Shown one piece after another: positions 4,470 through 11,147 of a DNA stretch of 11,147 nt. The number at the start of each line of letters is the position of its first letter. The first letter of the stretch is position 1. The notes beneath the pieces were generated by a model that had not been told where the DNA came from, ran no database searches, and worked only from the letters and a program-made list of their open reading frames with translations. The stretch comes from Ignavibacteria bacterium (GTDB lineage Bacteria > Bacteroidota > Ignavibacteria > UBA10030 > UBA6906): positions 1 to 11,147 of the forward strand of contig JAOUDE010000051.1 in the NCBI GenBank assembly GCA_029859455.1, in the 5' to 3' direction. The position numbers and the translations under genes are program-made.

Positions 4470-6833
4470 CTACGATTCCTTCTCCGCTTTGAGGCCTGTA
4501 TACCGCGGTGATTCTGTATCTTCCGGTTCTTCGACAGGGAGATGCGTCGGCTCGAGGATTCTGATCCCTGCAGGATCGAAGGGGAACAGATCGTCCGGCG
4601 TGAAGAGCATATGGAAGTCCTTTGCTGAGAAGAAAGGACTGAATTTCTCAGAGAACTCGTCCAGTCTCCGCAGATAGTAGGGGATATTCTCATCACGGAA
4701 ATGCGGGTCCCAGTCCGCCATCGCCCTGGCATGACGGAATCCCTTCGGGGTCGGGTCCTCTCCGCTCATGTAGTACACGATCCGTGTTCCCTTTCGGAAG
4801 GACCGGTCGATGCGCAGGCCGACTTCATAGGCCGCCGATCTGGACCTCGTCCCCGCGTCAACCGCTGCAAGGTATTCCTCGATCGATTCTCCAAGCTTTT
4901 CCACCCTTGTGAACTCCCTGATATCCATCCTCCGTCCCTGAATCTCTTCACGTGTTTCCATGTAGGCCCGGTGCAGTTCCTGAATATCCTGATTCAGGAG
5001 TGCAAGGACACAGCGTTTGATATAGGCACGTCCGAACCGCTCAATGCTCCGCGATGTGAATGAGGAGCCTTTCAGCGTCAGGTTTCCCTCGTAGTCCAGG
5101 AGGGCATAGTTCTTCATTTTGTAGCTCATCATAGTGCGATACCGGCCGTCCAGAGCAACCGAGATCCCCTCCGGCATGTGATCCGAGATTGTCCTGACAA
5201 ATTCCTCTTCGGACGCCTCACCACGGACAGCTTTGGGGGGGACGAAGAAGATACCGTCGGTGTCGACTTCGATAATGATGGATCCTGTTTTCCGAATAAA
5301 ATCGATCATCAATCGGAGAAGTTTCTGGCCCTCCGTGGTGACAACATCAGCCTTCGCGTAATCATTGAAAAGCCCTCGGGCGTAGCCGAGATATCCGTAG
5401 AACGAGTTGATCAGGATCTTCATCGAACTCTGGAACGCGTCGATCCGCGACCTGGCGCCGGGATCGGCTTCGCGTTTCATCTCCTGCTTGGCGCTCAACC
5501 GCTGCGAGGTCAGTTCCTGCAGGAGCAACTTGAAAATGCCGAGATGATCACCCGCGGGTGTCACGGACCGATGAATCATGATGGATGGGTAGAGGGACTC
5601 GATATCCGCGTGGAGGACCGGTCCGAGGACTCCAACCGTGAAGATATCTGTGTACCCTCCCGTGGTCTGCAATCCTGTGGAAGGCCGCGGGATGGAGTAT
5701 CTCCTCCTGAGATACTCGCGCAGCAGCATATTCTCGATCTTGATGGCTGATCCCGACCGCAGGACCCCTGAAAGGGTCATCGGGAGCATTTGTGTCAGGT
5801 AGAAGTGCGTTCCTCCCAGATGGCCGCTGAGGGCCCTGGTTTCCCTCACGTCATCCATTGCGTAGAGGCGGAGCGGTTCCCGGTCGTGATCCCAGTGCCA
5901 GGAGATCCTCTCGGGCCTGACGTACGTTCGTTCCGGCGAGGCGAAGCCGAAGTACCGGGCTGCATACTTCAGGCCGTATCGTTCCATTCTGTTTTTCGAC
6001 TGGTCATAGGAACGAACAAGCTGATAGGTATCAATGACATGTCGTCCGGCGACTTCGGTGACCGGTCCCTGAGTTCCGATGCCTGATGGCCGGCCGCGCT
6101 GGAATGCCGCCGTGGGGGAGGATCCATCTCTTCCGATCGTGAGCGGAATTCCATGATGTTCACAACGTTTCAAAATGTACGGGAGGTCGAACTCGTAGAT
6201 ATTGTGACCTTCCAGGACATCAGGGTCGCGCTCCCTGATGATGCTGATCAATTCGTGCAACATCTCCGCTTCTGTGAGTTCCGTGCCGTCAATCAGATGC
6301 TCCCATCCCCCGGAGTCAGAGAGCGAAATAAGGATGATCCGGTCCCCCGATCGGGCAGCCCGGCTGAAGGAGTTCGGCACAGAGGTGTACGTTTCGATAT
6401 CCAGCTGAAGCCGGGTAAGATCTTCGAACCGCATCCCCTTGAAGAGCGTGCGGCCTGATTGAAGCAGGTACTGATTCAGCGGGTCGGTAAGAAGCCGTAT
6501 CGATTCGAGCGAAGAATAATGTTCAATCTTCGTCAGGGTTTTGCGGTTGTGGGCTTGGAGAAGGTGGCGGACAGCTTCCCACAGCGGCGGCCATCCTTCG
6601 AACGCGCAGACGAACCGGTAAAAGCCGTTTCCTTCAAGCTCCTTGATCCAGTGACGCTGAACGAACCCTTCCAGCAGGGTACGATCGGAAAGGAAGAAGA
6701 AGGGAAAGAAGGGATCGTCTTTCCGAACCAGACGCCCGTTTTCCCTGATGAAGAGGCGCACGGTCTGATCGTCATTCTGCTGTAACCCGACGATCTGTTC
6801 ATCAGGGTTATGTCCATACAGCAGTGGATTCAT
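4470..6833 (-). CDS. polB: Family B DNA polymerase with 3'-5' proofreading domain
   Basis: This gene encodes a 787-residue replicative/repair-type polymerase, close to the 783 residues of E. coli Pol II. The proofreading domain is complete: Exo I LDIET (D145, E147), Exo II NIYEFD (N211, D216), Exo III YAMDD (Y324, D328). The polymerase domain is complete too: motif A DIESLYPSI (D410), motif B KILINSFYG (K472, N476, Y479, G480), motif C VDTDG (D524, D526), then a thumb-side TLKGSS (586-591). Motif C reads DTDG rather than the common DTDS; both metal-binding aspartates remain. The C-terminus ends in an acidic tail (about 766-787, EEPEDTE...). The ATG follows the slipin stop by 6 nt, so it sits at the end of an nfeD-slipin-polB run. 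It is likely an accessory polymerase for damage bypass or repair. No LexA-like operator was recognised upstream. Confidence 0.96.
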   Translation of the reverse strand: MNPLLYGHNPDEQIVGLQQNDDQTVRLFIRENGRLVRKDDPFFPFFFLSDRTLLEGFVQRHWIKELEGNGFYRFVCAFEGWPPLWEAVRHLLQAHNRKTLTKIEHYSSLESIRLLTDPLNQYLLQSGRTLFKGMRFEDLTRLQLDIETYTSVPNSFSRAARSGDRIILISLSDSGGWEHLIDGTELTEAEMLHELISIIRERDPDVLEGHNIYEFDLPYILKRCEHHGIPLTIGRDGSSPTAAFQRGRPSGIGTQGPVTEVAGRHVIDTYQLVRSYDQSKNRMERYGLKYAARYFGFASPERTYVRPERISWHWDHDREPLRLYAMDDVRETRALSGHLGGTHFYLTQMLPMTLSGVLRSGSAIKIENMLLREYLRRRYSIPRPSTGLQTTGGYTDIFTVGVLGPVLHADIESLYPSIMIHRSVTPAGDHLGIFKLLLQELTSQRLSAKQEMKREADPGARSRIDAFQSSMKILINSFYGYLGYARGLFNDYAKADVVTTEGQKLLRLMIDFIRKTGSIIIEVDTDGIFFVPPKAVRGEASEEEFVRTISDHMPEGISVALDGRYRTMMSYKMKNYALLDYEGNLTLKGSSFTSRSIERFGRAYIKRCVLALLNQDIQELHRAYMETREEIQGRRMDIREFTRVEKLGESIEEYLAAVDAGTRSRSAAYEVGLRIDRSFRKGTRIVYYMSGEDPTPKGFRHARAMADWDPHFRDENIPYYLRRLDEFSEKFSPFFSAKDFHMLFTPDDLFPFDPAGIRILEPTHLPVEEPEDTESPRYTGLKAEKES

Positions 6834-6839
6834 CGGACG

Positions 6840-7604
6840 CTACTTCTTTCCGGCGGCACGCTCCATGAATGGGGTGAGAAGGTCGATCGGTACCGGGAAG
6901 ATCGTTGTTGAATTCTTGTCCGAGGCCACCTCCGTCAGCGTCTGCAGGTATCGGAGCTGAATAGCGGCCGGATGCTTTTCGATGATCTGGGCAGCTTCCG
7001 CGAGACGCTGGGAAGCCTGGAACTCTCCCTCTGCGTGGATCACCTTGGCGCGACGTTCCCGTTCCGCTTCCGCCTGGCGTGCCATCGCCCTCTGCATCTC
7101 CACCGGGAGGTCGATATGCTTCACCTCGACGTTGGAGACCTTGATCCCCCACGGCTCTGTCTGAGCATCGATAATCTGTTGTAAGGAATGGTTGATCTTC
7201 TCCCGCTCCGCAAGCAGCTCGTCCAGTTCCGACTGCCCGAGGATGCTCCGAAGGGTGGTCTGAGAAAGCTGTGACGTGGCAAAAAGAAAATTCTCCACAT
7301 CCACGATTGCCTTGTCAGGATGGAGCACCCGGAAATAGACAACCGCATTGACCTTGATCGATACGTTGTCTTTTGTGATGATATCCTGAGGGGGGACATC
7401 CATCACCACCGTCCGCAGGCTCACCTTCACCATCTTGTCGATCAATGGAATGAGCAGGATCAGGCCGGGACCCTTCACGCCGATCAGTCGCCCGAGGCGA
7501 AAGATCACACCCCGTTCATACTCCCGCAGAATGCGGACAGCATTGGCGAGAAGAACGACGACAAAGATAACGAGAATAACAAAAGCGGTGCTGAACACAG
7601 GCAT
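6840..7604 (-). CDS. Slipin / stomatin-like SPFH membrane protein
   Basis: This gene encodes 254 residues. The frame allows a start at 7619, but AAGGAGG (7616-7610) lies 5 nt before the ATG at 7604 and nothing precedes the other, so 7604 is chosen. Residues 5-24 form one N-terminal membrane segment. The SPFH/Band 7 domain follows: EYERGVIFRLGR (28-39), VVMDVPPQDIITKDNV (66-81), LRSILGQSELDELL (118-131), PWGIKVSNVEVKHIDLP (151-167). A charged coiled-coil follows (MARQAEAERERRAKV), then a hydrophobic end, IFPVPIDLLTPF. These oligomerise into membrane cages or microdomains. In Pyrococcus the paired NfeD protease cleaves stomatin in its C-terminal hydrophobic region. The nfeD gene immediately upstream supports that partnership here. 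Confidence 0.95.
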   Translation of the reverse strand: MPVFSTAFVILVIFVVVLLANAVRILREYERGVIFRLGRLIGVKGPGLILLIPLIDKMVKVSLRTVVMDVPPQDIITKDNVSIKVNAVVYFRVLHPDKAIVDVENFLFATSQLSQTTLRSILGQSELDELLAEREKINHSLQQIIDAQTEPWGIKVSNVEVKHIDLPVEMQRAMARQAEAERERRAKVIHAEGEFQASQRLAEAAQIIEKHPAAIQLRYLQTLTEVASDKNSTTIFPVPIDLLTPFMERAAGKK

Positions 7605-7632
7605 AGGTTCCTCCTTCATTGCCGTGACGGGG

Positions 7633-7663
7633 AAAACCGGCCGGCCGGGTACTCGCGGCCGGC
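7633..7663 (-). promoter_or_regulatory. GC-rich hairpin between nfeD and slipin
   Basis: On the minus strand GCCGGCCG (7663-7656) pairs perfectly with CGGCCGGC (7647-7640) around an 8-nt loop, followed by CGG and TTTT (7636-7633). It lies between the nfeD stop and the slipin ribosome site. The short T-run is offset by 3 nt, so partial termination or mRNA processing is as plausible as full termination. Confidence 0.5.
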
Positions 7664-7672
7664 GGTGTGGAG

Positions 7673-8968
7673 CTACTCAGAGGGACGGACAGTCAACCTC
7701 AGATTCTGAATCTCTACGACGGTGACACGGGATCCTTTCTTGATGGTCGGGCCCGTGCTCACGGCATTCCAGACCTCGCCGTGAACCATGACCTTCCCAT
7801 CCGGATTCAGTATTGCGACAACAATTCCCGTCTCTCCGACAAGTCCTTCAGAACCGGTCGTCGGCTTTCTCATCTGGGCCTTCATACCCATGCCGATGGC
7901 GAACACAAAGAATGCGGCAGTACAGAGGACGGATGGCACAATCACACTCCATGAGATGGAGACGATTTCCAGCGGAGAATCGGTGTCGATGAGCATCACA
8001 GAGCCGAGGAAGAGTGATGCGAGGCCTCCGATCGAGAGTAGGCCATAGCTGGTGATCTTGATCTCAAGGATGAACAGAATAATACCGACGATGATCAGGG
8101 CGAGTCCCGCATAGCTGACCGGGAGCGTGTTTAACGAATAGAATGCCAGGATAAGGCTGATCACACCCACCACGCCGGGAAAAATGGCGCCCGGATTGTA
8201 TAGTTCGAACATCAGCCCGTACATCCCGAGGAGAAGAAAGATGTAGGCGATATTTGGGTTGCTGAGAAGATCAAGGAATTCGTACTTGAAACTCATCTCA
8301 ATCGTGACCACTTCGGCCCCCCGTGTCGTGAGGACTCGTTCTGATCCATCCACCATTGTGCGCACACCATCGAGTGAATCAAGAAGGGCATTGATGGAGG
8401 GGGCGATGAAATCGATGACGTTCAGATCGAGCGCTTCCGTTTCGGTAATCGAAATACTTTTCCGGACCGCATCCTCCGCCCACTCGATGTTCCTGCTCCT
8501 TTTTTCACTGATCGTCCGGATAAAGGCAGCCGCATCATTGGTTGCCTTCTCATTCATGATCGAATCAGGCTGATCTCCCTGCATGCCGACCGGGTGTGCG
8601 GCTCCGATGTTGGTTCCGGGGGCCATTGCGGCAATATGGGCGGCGCGAGTAATAAAGGCGCCGGCGGAAGCGCTCTGTGCGCCTGCAGGGGAGACATAGA
8701 CAATCACGGGGAGGGGGGCTGTGAGCAGGTCTGTGACAATATCCCGCGTCGAGTCGAGAAGACCGCCCGGTGTATTGAGGCGAAGCACGAGACATTCACC
8801 CGATGCTTCTCCTGCCATCAGGATTGCTTCATGAATATATGCGGCGGAAGCCGGGTTGATGCTTCCATCAATTGTTGCTACATATGCCTTGCCCGCGGCA
8901 GCGGCGGCAGAATTCAGGCAGCAAAGGAGGGCTATTGTGGCGAGCAGGGACTTCATCGTGAGATCCAT
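7673..8968 (-). CDS. nfeD: NfeD-family membrane serine protease (long form)
   Basis: This gene encodes a 431-residue long NfeD protein. It has a signal peptide (about 5-25), a ClpP/crotonase-fold protease domain (about 28-200), a block of hydrophobic helices (about 238-260, 262-280, 284-303, 307-327, 337-361) and a C-terminal NfeD OB-like domain (about 372-431). The nucleophile is probably S101 in SASAGAF and the base K141, a 40-residue spacing close to the S97/K138 dyad of Pyrococcus PH1510. RLNTPGG (63-69) is the oxyanion-side loop. It cleaves or regulates membrane proteins together with the slipin encoded next. The start is uncertain: ATG at 8968 lacks a ribosome site, while ATG at 8956 (M5) has a weak GGA 7 nt upstream and gives a classical signal peptide. 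It begins 18 nt after the tRNA-Ser CCA. Confidence 0.95.
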   Translation of the reverse strand: MDLTMKSLLATIALLCCLNSAAAAAGKAYVATIDGSINPASAAYIHEAILMAGEASGECLVLRLNTPGGLLDSTRDIVTDLLTAPLPVIVYVSPAGAQSASAGAFITRAAHIAAMAPGTNIGAAHPVGMQGDQPDSIMNEKATNDAAAFIRTISEKRSRNIEWAEDAVRKSISITETEALDLNVIDFIAPSINALLDSLDGVRTMVDGSERVLTTRGAEVVTIEMSFKYEFLDLLSNPNIAYIFLLLGMYGLMFELYNPGAIFPGVVGVISLILAFYSLNTLPVSYAGLALIIVGIILFILEIKITSYGLLSIGGLASLFLGSVMLIDTDSPLEIVSISWSVIVPSVLCTAAFFVFAIGMGMKAQMRKPTTGSEGLVGETGIVVAILNPDGKVMVHGEVWNAVSTGPTIKKGSRVTVVEIQNLRLTVRPSE

Positions 8969-8983
8969 TGAGTGGTTAGAAAG

Positions 8984-9077
<94 letters not shown>

Positions 9078-9194
9078 AGGATTACCTCGATGTGTCAGAC
9101 TCGCGGACAGTCCTCTTGAACCGGGTTCCATGCGTTCGGATGAGGTGTTCAGGGAAAGAGGATCAGATCAGGAATTCTGAAGCGAATCCGGAAA

Positions 9195-9223
9195 AAAATA
9201 CAAATAAGGGCGCGGAAAAGCAA
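9195..9223 (-). promoter_or_regulatory. Possible promoter for tRNA-Ser and nfeD
   Basis: On the minus strand TTGCTT (9223-9218) and TATTTT (9200-9195) are 17 nt apart. The start would be about 9188, leaving a leader of about 110 nt before the mature tRNA. The -10 lies in an A/T run, so a chance match is possible. The rest of 9078-9277 holds nothing else I recognise. Confidence 0.45.
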
Positions 9224-9277
9224 TGTTGTTCAATGGTGCAGAGTGACGATGAATGACGAATGAAACTCAGGGAAGGG

Positions 9278-9538
9278 TCATTTTGTGGGTGATTTCACCC
9301 TAATTGATCGGGTACAGACCTCCATGTTCTCAATGATGAATGAGCGAAGCGTCGCAAATTCAGTGTACGTGGAGATACAGTATTTTCCAAGCACATCGAT
9401 CTGATCGGCCTGACTGAAGTCACTCATCGTGACTTCTCCACTTCCCGCCAGATTCTGGATCTCTTCGATCTTGGAAAGCACAAACGAATGAAATCTCGGG
9501 TCAATTGAGTCAAGGATGTTGAAATACGACTGGTCCAT
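9278..9538 (-). CDS. Orphan 86-residue protein, unknown family
   Basis: The frame could start at 9601, but the ATG at 9538 follows a ribosome site GGGGGA (9547-9542) by 3 nt. The upstream 21 codons would run through a strong RNA hairpin, so 9538 is preferred. The 86 residues are soluble, without signal peptide or membrane helix. Seen: MDQSYFNILDSIDPRFHSF, two probable amphipathic helices (about 15-30 and 44-75) and a basic tail (RSIRVKSPTK). I recognise no family. The acidic/hydrophobic helical pattern would suit a small protein-binding regulator, but that is speculation. It lies behind a structured leader (9542-9676) and upstream of tRNA-Ser on the same strand. Confidence 0.6.
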   Translation of the reverse strand: MDQSYFNILDSIDPRFHSFVLSKIEEIQNLAGSGEVTMSDFSQADQIDVLGKYCISTYTEFATLRSFIIENMEVCTRSIRVKSPTK

Positions 9539-9541
9539 AGA

Positions 9542-9676
9542 TCCCCCGGTTGTTTGAACGATACCACCCCGCCGGAATGGCCCGGCAGGATGGCTTCGCA
9601 TCGATGTATGTTCGGTTCTTGAATTGATGGTCCCTGGAAGGGACCGGGAAATGACGGGGAGTTGCGGGGGAGCAAC
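9542..9676 (-). promoter_or_regulatory. Structured leader with three hairpins, one loop complementary to the ribosome site
   Basis: Read on the minus strand, three hairpins precede the orphan gene. (1) GTTGC/GCAAC (9676-9661) with loop TCCCCC. (2) GGTCCC/GGGACC (9645-9629) with loop TTCCA. (3) A 13-bp stem, 9594-9582 with 9575-9563, extended past one A-A mismatch by four more pairs (9599-9596 with 9561-9558), with loop GCCATT. Stem 3 contains four G-U pairs that become A-C mismatches on the other strand, so it is a minus-sense RNA structure. It ends 10 nt before the ribosome site GGGGGA (9547-9542), whose exact complement is the loop of hairpin 1. The rest of the gap up to 9770 shows no terminator or clear promoter. 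It may be a cis-regulatory leader or a separate RNA. Confidence 0.5.
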
Positions 9677-9770
9677 GGGTACAATGTAGAGCTTTCGATC
9701 CGCGGGCGGTGTTCCTCAGGTCATGTGAATGGCAATTTGTTCGATGATCCCATTTTACCCGTTTGAGATC

Positions 9771-11147
9771 CTACCTTACCAGCAACATTCTCCTGGATTC
9801 GACAAAACCGCCTGCCTCAATGGTATATACGTACAGTCCGCTCGAAACCTGTCGCCCTCCACTGTCCGTTCCATGCCAGAGAACAGACCGGCTCCCGGCG
9901 CTCTGAAGTTCGTCAACCAGTGTCTCCACCACCTCGCCAAGCAGGTTGAATACGGTTATCGTCACCCATGTCTCTTCCCGTATCGTGTACCTGATTGTGG
10001 TAGAAGGATTGAACGGGTTCGGGTAGCTCTGGGCCACGGACGTTTGCGGCTGTCTGTCTACAGCCGGGGAACCTGGAACGACGGAACCTGTTTTTTCAAA
10101 GGAAAAGAGCGCGGTCGTCAACACGGAATCAGGAAACGATCGGACCGTCAGAACAAGGAGGTAGTTTCCTGCTGGTCCGTGGGACGGTATCCCGAGCGGA
10201 CGAACCTTCAGAATGGAATCTCCGGCTTCAAGAAGGAATCGCTTCGGCCTGATCATCACTCTCGGTGAGAGTGAGTCGGGGCGTTCGAGAGACAGCGAGA
10301 GATCAGCCTCCAATGTCCCGGGACCCGGGTTGGTCAGGATCATGATGACGTCCACCGTATCTCCTTCCGCGGGGACAGGGAGGAATTGATCAGGGATGTA
10401 CACGAGAGCGGACGGAACTGTGTCTGAGATTTCAAGTATCACAGGGATCGTGATCAGAGGGTTGATGGGATCGTTCGACCCAACCAGGATGTGGCAAACA
10501 TGAACGCCCTCGCCGAGATCATGCCCGTCCAGTGTCACCGACACGTGGCTCGATTCAGCCGGTGCTGTTGTTCCGCTCGTATCGCCGGTCAGAATCCATC
10601 CGCATTTTCGACTCTCCGTCATGATCGACCAGATCAGATCAGCATTTCCGCTGTTGTGAAGTGTAAGCGTATCGATGAGGACGTCGCCGGTCCGGAGGGA
10701 GTGACTGAAGGAGTCCGGGACGACATTGATGGAGGGAGCTGTTCCTGTCGACTGATTTGATCCAAGGGTCGCCGGAGAGCCCAGGTCCCCCTGTGAACCG
10801 CCGTAAGCAGGTTCGCGAAGGAGAGCGGTTGCCCAGTGATCGCCACTGTTGTTGTCGAGGCTGAAATCAGACAACGCAAGCGAGGCTCCCGTCGGATCGG
10901 GCCATGTTGCACCTGCATCATATACGATCGAATCAATGGTGATACCAGAGTTCCGGATGATGATTGCATCTTCGCCATTGCCAAGCGTAAATGTGCCCGA
11001 TGACCCCCAGTCATACGACTGTCCGGATGCAATCCCGCCGTTTGTGGCTGAGTCGGTGTTCACCGTGAAAACGGCGAAGGCACCTGCCGGGATGACGAAT
11101 GAACCCTGGACGGTGAATGCGTTGGACCCTCCGTCTGAGATTTCCCA
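9771..11147 (-). CDS. Secreted lamin-tail / Ig-like protein with C-terminal sorting domain, 5' part missing
   Basis: 458 residues are visible, and the frame is open to the right edge, so the N-terminus and signal lie outside; the GTG at 11063 is internal, not the start. The fragment begins inside a lamin-tail domain (about 1-128, ending ALLREPAYGGSQGDLGSPATLG). Next come two Ig-like modules (about 130-235, with DTLTLHNSGNADLIWSI; about 236-345, with VIMILTNPGPGTLEADLSL). A linker then leads to an 85-residue C-terminal domain (374-458) with SYPNPFNPSTTIRY, VFNLLGEVVETLV, WHGTDSGGRQVSSGLYVY and the basic end ESRRMLLVR. This last domain is the FlgD-Ig-like/type IX sorting type that exports and anchors surface proteins in FCB-group bacteria. 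It is probably an extracellular or surface protein; the enzymatic part, if any, is upstream. It is the best clue to the host lineage. Confidence 0.9.
   Translation of the reverse strand, partial: WEISDGGSNAFTVQGSFVIPAGAFAVFTVNTDSATNGGIASGQSYDWGSSGTFTLGNGEDAIIIRNSGITIDSIVYDAGATWPDPTGASLALSDFSLDNNSGDHWATALLREPAYGGSQGDLGSPATLGSNQSTGTAPSINVVPDSFSHSLRTGDVLIDTLTLHNSGNADLIWSIMTESRKCGWILTGDTSGTTAPAESSHVSVTLDGHDLGEGVHVCHILVGSNDPINPLITIPVILEISDTVPSALVYIPDQFLPVPAEGDTVDVIMILTNPGPGTLEADLSLSLERPDSLSPRVMIRPKRFLLEAGDSILKVRPLGIPSHGPAGNYLLVLTVRSFPDSVLTTALFSFEKTGSVVPGSPAVDRQPQTSVAQSYPNPFNPSTTIRYTIREETWVTITVFNLLGEVVETLVDELQSAGSRSVLWHGTDSGGRQVSSGLYVYTIEAGGFVESRRMLLVR

Noticed and set aside
5178..5750. 190-codon plus-strand frame inside polB
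   Set aside because: Antisense shadow of a gene with all exonuclease and polymerase motifs; no ribosome site or recognisable domain.
9287..9300. Perfect short hairpin GGGTGATTTCACCC at the end of the orphan gene
   Set aside because: Inside the last codons, with no T-run on either side; not a credible terminator.
9424..9684. 86-codon minus-strand frame overlapping the orphan gene
   Set aside because: Proline- and arginine-rich translation through the RNA hairpins, without a ribosome site; the frame starting at 9538 is better supported.
9729..10268. 179-codon plus-strand frame at the right side
   Set aside because: It lies opposite the C-terminal sorting and Ig-like domains of the secreted protein, whose frame is clearly the real one.

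Overview
The window looks like a chromosomal segment of an uncultured bacterium from the Fibrobacteres-Chlorobi-Bacteroidetes (FCB) neighbourhood, for example a Zixibacteria-, Latescibacteria- or KSB1-like lineage. This rests on the truncated secreted protein at the right edge. It has a lamin-tail domain and a C-terminal SYPNPFNPSTTI...RMLLVR domain of the FlgD-like/type IX sorting kind. A DUF3098-like membrane protein and clear AGGAGG ribosome sites fit this. The phylum assignment is inference. No mobile elements, CRISPR arrays or prophage genes were seen; this is core and housekeeping DNA with a few unexplained RNA elements.

Left part, plus strand (1-4164): the 3' end of a LolD-type ABC ATPase; a candidate autonomous small RNA (about 476-560) made of two abutting hairpins with C-rich loops, the second being a terminator; a small two-helix membrane protein (DUF3098-like); tRNA-Lys(TTT) and tRNA-Leu(GAG) behind a good promoter; an acyl-CoA dehydrogenase; an apparently leaderless small exported fibronectin-III-like protein followed by a terminator; then Maf (nucleotide pyrophosphatase) overlapping the cobalamin-binding small subunit of methylmalonyl-CoA mutase by 4 nt. 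The dehydrogenase and the mutase subunit suggest acyl-CoA/propionyl-CoA catabolism.

Right part, minus strand (4173-11147), read right to left: the truncated secreted lamin-tail/Ig-like protein; a roughly 230-nt non-coding stretch with three hairpins that forms the leader of an 86-residue orphan protein; tRNA-Ser(GGA) with an encoded CCA; then a tight run of nfeD (membrane serine protease), slipin/stomatin (SPFH) and a family B DNA polymerase; finally a cold-shock protein with its own promoter, ending 8 nt from the convergent mutase gene. NfeD and slipin are a known protease/membrane-scaffold pair; the polymerase follows slipin after only 6 nt and probably shares its transcript.

Five promoters can be read by eye with -35 TTGnnn and -10 TAnnnT hexamers 16-17 nt apart, so the main sigma factor appears to use the ordinary bacterial consensus rather than the Bacteroidetes TAnnTTTG type. 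The most novel elements are the C-loop small RNA at 476-560 and the minus-strand structured leader at 9542-9676, in which one hairpin loop is exactly complementary to the ribosome-binding site of the orphan gene.
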